The notes under the pieces are model-generated. The model had not been told where the DNA came from. It worked only from the letters and a program-made list of their open reading frames with translations, and ran no database searches. Both the position numbers and the translations under genes were made by a program. Below, one piece after another: positions 31,085-40,736 of a stretch of DNA of 64,000 nucleotides; positions within the stretch are counted from its first letter, which is position 1, and each line of letters opens with the position of its first letter. Origin of the DNA: Trichomonas vaginalis G3 (taxonomy: Eukaryota; Parabasalia; Trichomonadida; Trichomonadidae); the NCBI RefSeq assembly GCF_026262505.1, contig NC_067206.1, forward strand, positions 7,716,879-7,780,878, read 5' to 3'.

Positions 31085-32094
31085 TTATCCTAATGATAAA
31101 AGATATTCCTTAACCTTAGGAGCTGCAAGTTGGAGAGCTGTTTTGCCATCATAATTCTTTTCTTCTTTATTAACTCCTAATGAAATAAAATATTTAACAA
31201 CTTCAAGACTTTGGTCATTACGAGATGCATAAATGAGTGGAGTATCTCCAAAAATATTATGTGCTGCTATGCTTGCATTAATAGAGATGAGATATTTAGC
31301 AATTTCAAGAAAACCTTCACTCGCGGCATAAAAAAGTGCCGTTGAACCAAATATATCTGTTGCTTCTTTATTACATCCACCTTCTATAAGAGATTTAACA
31401 AGCCTGAGATTGCCTCTTTCTGTTGCTGCAAGAAGAATATTTCTCTTTTTCTGTTTAGCTTTCTTTTCACTAAGTCCTTCGCTACATGCTTTTTTCATTA
31501 ATTTTTGATCTCCTTTTAATGAAAGATCATCAAAGAATTTGTAAACGCTTTCAAAATCATCTGAATTCTTTAATTCTGCTATTTTTGTTAGAAATTCTTT
31601 TGGATAATTCATCTCATCATTATTTTGTCTAATTTCTTTTTCTTTGATTTGTGATTTCAGTAAAATAATGTCTTTTCGTAGTTTTGCTTTTGTTTTTGCA
31701 TAACATTAAGATCGAATTGAAGTTTTTTATTAGATTTTTCAAGATTTGCCAAATTAGAGAGTGTTTGATCTATTTGATTTAAAAATTCGATTATAGTATC
31801 TAAGAATCCTATCTTTATGCATTTTCTAACCGTTTTTAGAATCGATATTACATCTTTCATATTGCGAATGAAAATACTTGCATTTAAAAGTCTTGAACAT
31901 AAGTTACTATTTGGCTTTATAGAAAAACATTGTTCAAGAAGTGGAGTTAAATCGTCCGAAGTTAAATTTGCAATTACTAAGATTTTCTCGAGATCCCCTT
32001 CTTCAAAAATCTCAAAGACCGAAACATCAGCGTTAATAAAATCTATTAAATGAGCCGCAATATATTCATGGTTAAGTAAAAGACCTCTAGACAT
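31085..32094 (-). pseudogene. Ankyrin-repeat protein with a frameshift
   Basis: The first part (32094-31657) encodes the helical N-terminal region typical of trichomonad ankyrin proteins (NHEYIAAHLIDFINADVSVF). It stops at 31657. The next frame (to 31085) continues with a linker and four ankyrin repeats, for example GNLRLVKSLIEGGCNKEATD and STALFYAASEGFLEIAKYLI. The two frames meet at the run of four A (minus strand) at 31673-31676; one missing base there explains the break. The start is set at the first ATG, 32094. The gene is divergent from the acyltransferase whose original start codon is at 32230. Function is unknown; ankyrin repeats mediate protein contacts. Confidence 0.65.
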
Positions 32095-32232
32095 CAAAAA
32101 AAGTTTCTCTTTGAAAATATTTTTTTCCAACAAATTTTTAGTTTTCAATTTCCGAAATCTGATCCTTGTTACTTGTTTGAGAAGCTTTTATTTCAATCTG
32201 ATTTATTTCATGTTTTTTTTTTCAAAATTATG

Positions 32233-32238
32233 GGAGAT
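32233..32238. other. Left target-site duplication of the Maverick (GGAGAT)
   Basis: GGAGAT directly precedes the element end AGTAGTATATG and is repeated at 53021-53026 directly after the other end. Six-base duplications are characteristic of Maverick/Polinton integration. The six bases are codons 2 and 3 of the interrupted acyltransferase gene, whose ATG lies at 32230-32232. Confidence 0.92.
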
Positions 32239-32367
32239 AGTAGTATATGAGTGCGGGTTGTGTGACTTTTTTTGTAAACGTAAGAATTCATACAATATTG
32301 AACGATTTTGTATCATTATTTTTAACATTAATTTTAAACATAATTTATTTTTTTTATTCTTACATAA

Positions 32368-32749
32368 ATGACCCAACAAGTAAAACCAGATAAAATAGAT
32401 TATCGAATTTTAGAGGATGGTGTTCCTGTTTATATTCAAAGATTTAAAGGGAAGTAATATTATAGAATTCTTAATCCTGAATACATAAAACATTTATTTA
32501 AAAAAGGAAGACTGTGAATTATTAAACGTTAATGAATATGAAACCAATAAATCAAAATTGAAATATAAATATATTGGAAGTGATGAAAGATGCAAAGATA
32601 AAGATAAAGTTTATACAGTTTCATATAATGAATGGAAAACCAATAAGATAAGAAAACATTTAGGAGATTATGGGAAATGTTCTGAATTCTTCAAATCTAG
32701 TATGTACGAGAGAGTAAAAGAAATTAGAAATAATTATTTTCATGAGTAA
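32368..32749 (+). pseudogene. TIR-encoded small protein gene, left copy (stop plus frameshift)
   Basis: Starts MTQQVKPDKIDYRILEDG at 32368 behind a TTCTTACATAA leader. A TAA after 29 codons (32455-32457) interrupts it, yet the same frame continues with YYRILNPEYIKHLF. A one-base shift in the A-run near 32500 then leads into the last open part (32558-32749), ending in RNNYFHE. The product is charged, without a recognised domain. An identical C-terminal part lies on the minus strand in the right arm. Confidence 0.6.
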
Positions 32750-32877
32750 AAGAAATTAAAAATTCATGTCTTATGTTTTTGAATAAATCAAGATTTAAAA
32801 ATGATGTAAAATGTAAGACATTTACACTCAACCCATACATGATGTAATGAAAAATAAAAGAAGCTATATATATATAG

Positions 32878-32973
32878 ATGATGTCAGATATTCCGCGATT
32901 AATTAAACATTGTTTAAATCATGAATGGAATCAATGGAGTCATAATCAAAGACCTCATAAACGAGAAAAATAA
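32878..32973 (+). CDS. Possible 31-residue TIR peptide, left copy
   Basis: A short frame starting MMSDIPRLIKHC and ending in RPHKREK, with Trp and His residues (EWNQWSHNQ). It is present in both arms of the element. It may be only a relic, because the leader differs from that of other element genes. Confidence 0.3.
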   Translation: MMSDIPRLIKHCLNHEWNQWSHNQRPHKREK

Positions 32974-33028
32974 ATTAGAAACTAATGTCTTACATTTTTG
33001 AATAATTTAATTTTTTATTTCGTAAGAA

Positions 33029-33499
33029 ATGAGTAAATCAAGATTCGTGACTGTGAATCAATTAATGGATAAACTTTCACCAATTCTCACCCAGGTTAAA
33101 CAAGTAGACGTTTATTTTGATGATTGCATAGAAAGTTTATTTTATAAAGGTAAGTTTAATATTAAACCCATTGCTTTTGCATTTGATGGTAAATTAATCG
33201 AAAATTCAAAAATTTGGGAATTAATTCCGGATATTGAATTTATAACAAATATTAATGATAAATGGTTTAAACAACAAAACCACTTCACTAAAGTTCTTTG
33301 TAGATTAATGATTAAAACTGAGGAAAAAGAATTTAACAGGTTTAAATATCATCCATGTAAAATTTTAGAACTTGGTAACGAAAAACTTCAGAAAAAATTA
33401 AACGCAAGACTATCAAAAGATAGAGTTGAAAGAGTAATTAAACTCGCTAAAGATAATGATGATGAAGAAGAATTTGATGAGTTCAACATAGAACTTTAA
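33029..33499 (+). CDS. Unknown Maverick protein, 156 residues
   Basis: First gene inside the left repeat. It is preceded by the leader TTTATTTCGTAAGAA, identical to that of the gene at 39835. The product is soluble-looking, with a mixed alpha/beta start (VDVYFDDCIESLFYKGKF) and an acidic C-terminus (DNDDEEEFDEF). I do not recognise it. Confidence 0.6.
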   Translation: MSKSRFVTVNQLMDKLSPILTQVKQVDVYFDDCIESLFYKGKFNIKPIAFAFDGKLIENSKIWELIPDIEFITNINDKWFKQQNHFTKVLCRLMIKTEEKEFNRFKYHPCKILELGNEKLQKKLNARLSKDRVERVIKLAKDNDDEEEFDEFNIEL

Positions 33500-33568
33500 G
33501 AAACTAATGTCTTACGAAAAATTAAAACTTGGTTATGTTTATTATTTTATTTTTTGATTTTGTATGAA

Positions 33569-34675
33569 ATGAGCGTCAAAACTAACAACGTTAAAAAAAT
33601 GGGATTCACAAATGAGGAAATTAAGGATATATTAGAGGAGGCAGGTTATGAGGTTGATAAATATTATTTAAGAAATTGTCAAAAATTCGCGGAGTTCTTA
33701 AATGAGTTTGATTATGATGGAAAAATGAATAAAAATGATGTTATAAATTTCTTATATCCCACATCTGAAGAAGAAAAACCTAAAGAACCTGATGTTTTCC
33801 CTGAATATTATGAAGAACGGATTAAAGATGATGAATACAATGAAATTGAAAGACTGGAAAAAATAAGAGATGAAATAGATGAAAAAATTAAGGAATTAAG
33901 AGAAGTTGAAAAATATAATGAAAATGAAGTAGAGGGTTTAATGAATATCCCAGCTTCGGAATCAGAAGTTCAGAAATCTCATGAAGAAAGATATAAAAAT
34001 TATGTCTCAGAATCAACACAAAATTTATTAGATGGTGAAATAGATGAAACACTTTCAGAAGAAGGAACTAAATTTATTCGTAAACATAAGTTACAATTTA
34101 TTGATAATGGAGAATACCCTTGTATCATACTTTCACCACCTTTAGATTCCGAAAAATTCAAAAAAGCTCTTAAAAACGTGACATATGCAACTAATACAAT
34201 TAAGAAAGAAGATCATGATATTTACACAAATTATTATTTAAATAAATGCACAGGTGTTGATAAAGTTTTTGATTTATTAGATAAAATATCAAAAGAAACC
34301 ATTGGAACCTATAAAATTTTGTGTGATTGTGGTTTCATTGTTGAAGATACCAATAATGTTTCATATGAAAGAACAGCACCGAAGGAAGATGAAGTTGAAA
34401 GGTCTATACCATTCGTTATTAAGAACATAAAAGATATGAAAACGTATAAACATTATATTTATTCATTTATTTCAGAAAAAATGGAAGCAACCCATAAAAC
34501 ATCTTCTCATCATTTTATAGCTATTCATACATTCCTTTTCAAAGTTGTGAAATTAAATAAGACAGGAATTAGATTTAATGTATCAGGGTACACATTCTTG
34601 AGTAAATTAAAATGTATTCGTCACGTCGCAGATGATAAAAATTTATGTATTCTTAATTCATTTTATGGACTTTAA
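33569..34675 (+). CDS. Unknown Maverick protein, 368 residues, coiled-coil N-half
   Basis: The start is set at ATG 33569 behind GATTTTGTATGAA; the upstream frame has no ATG. The N-terminus (KKMGFTNEEIKDILEEAGY) resembles a small helical domain and recurs as a 14-codon remnant at 38218. A charged helical stretch (residues about 90-130) is probably coiled coil. The C-terminal half looks globular with several Cys/His (ILCDCGF, KTSSHHFIAIHTF) but no protease triad I can identify. Function is unknown. Confidence 0.6.
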   Translation: MSVKTNNVKKMGFTNEEIKDILEEAGYEVDKYYLRNCQKFAEFLNEFDYDGKMNKNDVINFLYPTSEEEKPKEPDVFPEYYEERIKDDEYNEIERLEKIRDEIDEKIKELREVEKYNENEVEGLMNIPASESEVQKSHEERYKNYVSESTQNLLDGEIDETLSEEGTKFIRKHKLQFIDNGEYPCIILSPPLDSEKFKKALKNVTYATNTIKKEDHDIYTNYYLNKCTGVDKVFDLLDKISKETIGTYKILCDCGFIVEDTNNVSYERTAPKEDEVERSIPFVIKNIKDMKTYKHYIYSFISEKMEATHKTSSHHFIAIHTFLFKVVKLNKTGIRFNVSGYTFLSKLKCIRHVADDKNLCILNSFYGL

Positions 34676-34724
34676 TAAATAAACTTTATTTTTATTTATT
34701 TTTTGATATTTTTTTCTTACATAA

Positions 34725-37700
34725 ATGAACAAAAACGGAACAGCTAAAATGAATGATAATCAAATTAGAGCAGAAGGTAGAAGGTTATTTAAACGCTTCT
34801 ATAACATTCCTGATGGTGCTAATCCTAAAACTCGTAGAAGCTATTTAAATGAAGCAATAGATTCATATGAAGGGTTTGACATTTCATCAGAAAGTGAGAG
34901 ATTAGCGAGAATGTTAAATGTTAATATTGATTTCTATTATTGTGATCCTCAACCAGAAGACGTGGACATAAATAAGGTAGACTTTCCATTAGTGGAATCA
35001 ATAATGATAGATCCAGAATTTGAAACAGTAAATATTTTATTAACACAGAGTCCATGTGGAAAACTTCACGCAGACAGAATAACAGACGTTGAAGCACTCA
35101 CCGGCTATAAAGTTTGTCCATATTGTAAAGAAGAAGTTTATTTTATCCGTGATGATCCAGAAAGGAAAAACCAAAGAAGATTTTTAAAGCATTGTGAGAA
35201 ATGTAAAGAAAATAATGGAAGATTAATTCAAGACGTTCAGTTGCAAAAGACACAACAACCATATGCACCACATATTACGAAACAGAAGATATATCAGTGG
35301 TTATTAGCTCACAATTTGCAGGAATATTATCAACCGACAAGATATTATATTACGTTTGACTTTGAAACATTAGAGACTAAAGAAGAATTACAACTTTCTG
35401 AGTGTGCAACTTTGAATGCTTACTTAAAACCATTCATGGTATCATCAATGGTTAAATTAAATGATAAAACATATACGAGGAATTTTTGCTTAACTTCGAG
35501 TGATTCTTTTATTTCTGATTGGATTGAGTTTTTATTTTCAACCTGTTCATTAGTTTGCTAAATCAAATATTGAACAATATGAAGAATTATTGAAGCCGCA
35601 AACGGTGGGGACTTTGTCTCATACATTAAATGAAAAACAGAAGGAAACATTTAAAGAACTTCTAGATGAGGAATTTAATAAAGTGAATATCATAGGTTTT
35701 AATTCGGCGGAAAGTTTGATTTAAATTTAATTCTTCATGATTTAAACACTGCAAAATGGAAAATAAAATCAATGCTGGGTTCATCTTCACAATTTAAGCA
35801 AATCATTGTAAAGAAAAACGTTCCATATGAATTGAGATTTATTGACATCAGAAATTATATAGCGGGTGGGACATTGGACCAATTCACTCAAGATTTCGGA
35901 AACAATAAATCACGTGTTAAATCCTTTTTCCCTTATCAATTCATCACATGGAGAATTACGAAGAAGAATTATATAAAGTGGAACCATTCACGAAAGATTC
36001 ATTTTATTCAACATTAACTCAAGAAACTATATCAGATAGTGATTATCAAATATATCTCAATGATGCTAAAAATTTTAAGAATAGATTAGAATATTTTATT
36101 CATTATTGCAATAAAGATGTTGAAATTATGATTGACCCAATTGATAAAATTATTGAAGAAACATTTGTTTATAAAATTGACATGCTTCATAATCTTTCTT
36201 TGTCATCGAATGCTTCAATGATTCGTTACGCTTTAGCATATAAAGTCTTTAATCCTAATGAAAACTATCCTGAGGAAAAGATAGAATCAAGTTTTGAATT
36301 AACGAAAAAGTATTGGAAATATAAAATTGAATCATATAAGAAACAAGATGAAAAAGCAAAAAGAGATACTAAAAATAATGTTTCAATGGATGATTTTCAA
36401 TACTATCACGATTTAATCCTTTCATCTAAATGCAAAATGTGTGGTAAAGTGTTTACATATGCTAATAAACCAACATTGGATAGAATCGATAATGAAAAAC
36501 CACATACCAAAGAAAATTGTCAGTTAATGTGTTGTTATTGCAATGTCGTAAAATCAAATAAAGATGAAGATGTTCAACGTTTAAGAATCAATTTAAGAAA
36601 TTATGCATTAAAAATAATTTACCAATGACTTTAGATTCAGTTGAAGCTTATCACATTCTCCGTAATGGAATTACTGGTGGTCTATCAAATGTTCAACATC
36701 GTATTAATCTTAAAGGAATCACACACATTAATAAACTTTCATATAATCCAGAAACTAAAACTGTATCAAATGAGGACACTACCAACATCATGACTCATTT
36801 AGTTGGTGTTGATTTTAATTCATTATATCCTTCATCATTTTCATCTAATCCTCATGATTTCATTCAATATACTGACCATAAAATGTATATGCCGGGAAGA
36901 TTGAATGGTGTTATCATTTGTGATACAGCAACAAAGAAAGCAAAAGCACTGGAATAATTAAGAAGAAAAATACTTTATTTGTGGCTGAAGTAAAGGGTCA
37001 CATTGATGAAAAATACATTAATGATTACATAAACTTTTTACCAATAATAAGAAACTTAGATATTATCACAGATGAAAAAACAATTGGTGGTTTTATGTAT
37101 AATTACATGAAATCAAACAATCTACCAGTTGACCAGAAACAGAGAAAATTAACTCAGTTAGCATCAACACACAACCAATATCAACCATTTTCTTCTATTA
37201 TCTATGGTATCTAATCGACAGATTTCATTTTATCATTGATGATATTCAATCAATTTTAACATTTACTAAAAACACTTGCTTTAATGAATTTGCGAATGAA
37301 TTTATGAACGAAAGACAAAAGGCTGAATTAGAAGGAAATAAAGGAAAAAGTTTATTTTGCAAGATTTCACTTAATGGATCATATGGTTACGATGCAATGA
37401 ATACACAAAATTACGCAAAGACTAAAATAATGAATGCACAGAAGGCACGCGTTGCATGTATGTCAAATAAGTTTAAAAACATAAGAGAAATAGGTGAAGA
37501 TACGTATCAAATGATGCTCAAAGATAGATTTTATAGATGTGAAACATGTTTACAAGAGGCATTTTTTACTTTAGATAACGCTAAATACTGGTATTTGGTT
37601 TTCATTTATGATTTTATGTATAAATGCATGGATGTTAATCGTTTTCATTTCATTGAAGGTGATACTGATTCATCTTATTGGGCAATCGCTGGTGATCCAA

Positions 37701-38188
37701 ATCTTCCTAACACTCAAGCATTTCAAGCAATTGTAACCGATGAACAATTTTATGATAAAAACATTTTCAAATTCGCACCATTTGATTTCTTCTGTTTTGA
37801 TGAGAAATTTAAACCTAAATTAAAGAATAAAGTTGAAGAAAAAGCACATGAGAAGAAGTTATTGGGTTTAGCAATTGAGAAACAAGGTGATAACATGGTT
37901 GCTTTATGTCCCAAGTGTTATACATCATTCAACGGTTCAATTGATGGAAGTGATTTTAAAAAGATTGCACAAAAAATGAAAGGTGTTAGTTTACGACAAA
38001 ATAAACAATTAACACCTAAAAATTATTTGGATATAATAAATGATAAAGTGATATTTGATGGTCAGAATATTAATTTACAACTTAAAAACAGGATGATGAC
38101 TCGCTTAACAATCGGTAAGACTGCATTAACAGGAGCACACACTAAGGCTGTATGTTGTGAAAATGGATGTTGTATGCCATTTATTTAA
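34725..38188 (+). pseudogene. polB: Maverick DNA polymerase B with HNH-like insert, frameshifted
   Basis: Replicative family B polymerase of Mavericks. Parts in order: a zinc-finger-like CPYC...HCEKC (about 35120-35200); Exo I FDFET (35353-35367); Exo II around NS-GKFDLN (about 35705); Exo III YCNKDVEIM (about 36105); an HNH-like module with two CxxC pairs and LDRIDN...HTKEN (36433-36560); GGLSN (about 36675); motif A DFNSLYPS (36811-36834); motif B KISLNGSYGYD (37361-37393); motif C DTDS (37660-37671); and KKLLGLAIEKQG. The reading frame changes at about 35550, 35715, 35940, 36625 (TGA/ATG overlap), 36953 and 37195, so the gene is broken at least six times. Motifs are preserved on either side, so decay is recent or the indels are assembly errors. 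Confidence 0.9.
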
Positions 38189-38217
38189 TACAATTTGAAA
38201 TTTTATTTTTAAAAAAA

Positions 38218-38262
38218 ATGAGATTCACAAATGAGGAAATAAAGGAACCATTAATGAGGTGA
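38218..38262 (+). pseudogene. 14-codon remnant of the start of the 33569 gene
   Basis: MRFTNEEIKEPLMR then TGA, preceded by an AT-rich leader. It repeats the MGFTNEEIKDIL motif found near the start of the gene at 33569. It looks like a duplicated and truncated gene start. Confidence 0.4.
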
Positions 38263-38315
38263 TTCTTGATCAAAGAGGTGAACACCCTTAAAACACTTAT
38301 TTTATTTTTATATAA

Positions 38316-38741
38316 ATGGATAATGTGGATTTAAAAATTTTAATTGATGATTTAGTACTTAATCAAAATTTTCTTAATTATTATGAATTAAAAGCATATC
38401 TCCAAAAATATGATAAAAATATAACGGGTGATGATATGGATTATTATTATCCATATTATAAAAATGAAATTTTGAAATATCATGATAAAATAATTTCTAA
38501 AATTAAAGACAAAATTAAAAATAATGAATATATAAAGGGAAAAACTAAATCACAACTTAAACAATTGAAAGATTTCAAAAATAAAGTATTAACAGAAGAA
38601 GATATTGATGAATTATATAATTTATATAATCCTGAGCCGCAAAAAACACGGGTGCAAAACGTCCAGGTCATTCAGACCATAAATGATGCACAAGCTTTAA
38701 TTTATGATTCATTAGTTAAACCACATTCAGATTTTAAATGA
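38316..38741 (+). CDS. Unknown Maverick protein, 141 residues
   Basis: Starts at ATG 38316 behind the leader TTTTTATATAA. The product is Lys/Tyr/Asp-rich and helical (KIISKIKDKIKNNEYIKG). Its stop codon overlaps the ATG of the integrase gene at 38738 (ATGA), so the two are probably coupled. No recognised domain. Confidence 0.55.
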   Translation: MDNVDLKILIDDLVLNQNFLNYYELKAYLQKYDKNITGDDMDYYYPYYKNEILKYHDKIISKIKDKIKNNEYIKGKTKSQLKQLKDFKNKVLTEEDIDELYNLYNPEPQKTRVQNVQVIQTINDAQALIYDSLVKPHSDFK

Positions 38742-39814
38742 ATCAACTTTTGGAATTCATCCTTCAACATAAACTCGAAGCAGGAAAGTATATCAAACCT
38801 TTATATACAGTATATTTAAAACAAATGAATAAAATACATCCAGAATTAATGAAAGGAGGAATGAAATCCAAAATCAAAGCAGATAAAATTAAACCACTTG
38901 CAACACCAAAACCTCCAACAGTAGTACCTCCTCCTCCTTCAGTTAATCCTTCATCATTCACTTTATTATATCCATTTCAAACATCAAAGAAGCAAAAAGA
39001 TTTTAAAAGGGATTTCAAGATATTAAATAAACCAATTGACCCAAAAATTCAACCGTTAAAGGAAAAATTTAGTCGCCCCTCATTTGCACCATATCCATAT
39101 TCATACGAAATCGATCATCTGGAATATTCAAAAGGAAACGTTACTTATTTATTTGCCATTAACATTAACACTAGATATTTATATTGCATTCCGGTGAAAG
39201 GGAAAACAGAACAGGAAACAAGAAGAGCTATTCAATAATTACTAGATCATGAAAGAGTAGATAATATCAGGGGTGATGGTGATAAAGGATTTCAGGCAGC
39301 TATGGCTCATTATTTTCCACAAATTAATTTTTACTTTTCATCCTCTCCATATACGTTTCATAATAAAATAGTTGATGCAGTAATGAGAACTCTTAGAGAT
39401 GCGTTAGGGGTTAACGGTCAGATATACTGGGATGGAAATCATGACTCCATCATACAGCAGTTAGTATATTATTACAATAATACATGGCATAGAACAATAA
39501 ACATGAAACCAGTGGAAATGAAAAATGATATTTCAAAAGAATGGGAATATATTAGAAAGCAAATGGAAAGGTTAAATGATGTTAAACGTGAACAAATTAA
39601 TTCGGGGCTCATGAATTTTAAACAAGGGGATAAAGTTTTGATTCATCTCGATTATGGAAAAACTGATAAATCAATGACAAAAAGAAGACGAAGATTTGAC
39701 ACAATAGCTGAATTTGTTAGATATATTAACGGCAATGCATTAGTTGAGGTTAACAATAAATTAATAGAAATTCCGATTTATTTTATTACTCCATTATATT
39801 TAAATAATATTTAA
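38738..39814 (+). pseudogene. int: Maverick rve-type integrase, interrupted by one stop codon
   Basis: One frame from 38738 to 39814, broken only by TAA at 39236-39238. The N-terminal 110 residues are basic with a Pro-rich linker. The catalytic core starts at about residue 122: first Asp in YEIDHLEYSKGN (residue 126), second in RGDGDKGFQAA just after the stop. The third acidic position is in NKIVDAVMRTLRDALG, where Asp stands where Glu is usual. The C-terminal part (FKQGDKVLIHLDYG... to PLYLNNI) fits an SH3/chromodomain-like tail. The enzyme would insert the element with 6-bp duplication. The single nonsense codon makes this copy non-functional unless read through. Confidence 0.85.
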
Positions 39815-39834
39815 TTTTTTTTATTTCGTAAGAA

Positions 39835-40107
39835 ATGAGTGACAATGAAGCATCCAAGAGTCCAGACGATGAATATAAAAAGAAACTAAACAAAATTAAA
39901 TCAAAAATATGCTATTACAAAAAGAAGCCGCAATGTGGTGGGGTTGAAAACGATCAAGAGAGGAAAGAAATAATCGAAAAATTAGAAACTTATCGTTCAA
40001 TCCTTAAACTGAGTGAAGCAAAAATAAAAGAATTTAATAGAATAAATAAATTGATTGGAAGAGATGAATTTAATAAAGATGAATTTTTAAACTCAATCCA
40101 AATTTAA
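39835..40107 (+). CDS. Small coiled-coil Maverick protein, 90 residues
   Basis: Starts at ATG 39835 behind the leader TTTATTTCGTAAGAA, the same as at 33029. The product is charged with a probable coiled coil (RKEIIEKLETYRSILKLSEA) and a basic patch with one Cys near CYYKKKPQCGG. It overlaps the tail of the opposing small gene at 40104. Function is unknown. Confidence 0.5.
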   Translation: MSDNEASKSPDDEYKKKLNKIKSKICYYKKKPQCGGVENDQERKEIIEKLETYRSILKLSEAKIKEFNRINKLIGRDEFNKDEFLNSIQI

Positions 40108-40229
40108 TTTTTATTCCTCATCTTCTCGGTTTTTGTGGTTTGTTGTTTTTTAATTAGTTCTTGCATCATTTTTATCATTTCCTCCCTTATTATGATTCGT
40201 GGTAAATTTTGAGCTTGTGGGGTATCCAT
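40104..40229 (-). CDS. Small minus-strand Maverick peptide, 41 residues
   Basis: A frame starting MDTPQAQNLPRIIIREEM at 40229 behind the TTTTATATAA leader typical of the element's genes. The rest is basic and helical (MIKMMQELIKKQQ). It is too short for a family call. The matching leader is the main argument that it is real. Confidence 0.45.
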   Translation of the reverse strand: MDTPQAQNLPRIIIREEMIKMMQELIKKQQTTKTEKMRNKN

Positions 40230-40274
40230 TTATATAAAATTTGATGTTATTGTTAATGTTATCATTAATGGTTT

Positions 40275-40675
40275 TAGGTTATTCAATAATGATTTATTTT
40301 TGAAGAACTGAAGGTGCTACCATGTTGTCATGACATTTTCGTAACAACATGAGAGGAAGGCAATAATGATTTATTTTTGAAGAACTGAAGGTGCTACCAT
40401 GTTACCGGGTGCTACCAGGTAATTTAATTTCTTTTAAAAATGGTGACAACATGACATTTTGACAACAACATGAGAGGAAGGCATTAATGATTTATTTTTG
40501 AAGAACTGAAGGTGCTACCATGTTGTCATGACATTTTCGTAACAACATGAGAGGAAGGCAATAATGATTTATTTTTGAAGAACTGAAGGTGCTACCATGT
40601 TACCGGGTGCTACCAGGTAATTTAATTTCTTTTAAAAATGGTGACAACATGACATTTTGACAACAACATGAAATA
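40275..40675 (+). repeat. 198-bp tandem repeat, left array (about two copies)
   Basis: Two copies of a 198-bp unit containing CATGTTGT...ACAACATG and TTACC...GGTAA short inverted repeats and the segment GAAGAACTGAAGGTGCTACC (twice per unit). The reverse complement of the same unit forms the array at 43060-43840. The two arrays bracket the primase-helicase gene in inverted orientation. Confidence 0.9.
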
Positions 40676-40736
40676 TGATGCAGTCCAAAAATAAAGTTAG
40701 TTTTAAAATTATTTTTATTTTTTTATTCCTATATAA

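Larger units (their letters stand above)
32239..32987 (+). repeat. Left terminal inverted repeat of the Maverick (~750 bp)
   Basis: Matches the reverse complement of 52270-53020 from the tip through AAACTAATG, with only a few substitutions and small indels. Observed differences include GCGGG versus GCTGG near the tip, TAATATTAT versus TAATTTTAT in the pseudogene, and one silent T/C change. The near identity of the two arms implies recent transposition or homogenisation. Confidence 0.92.
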
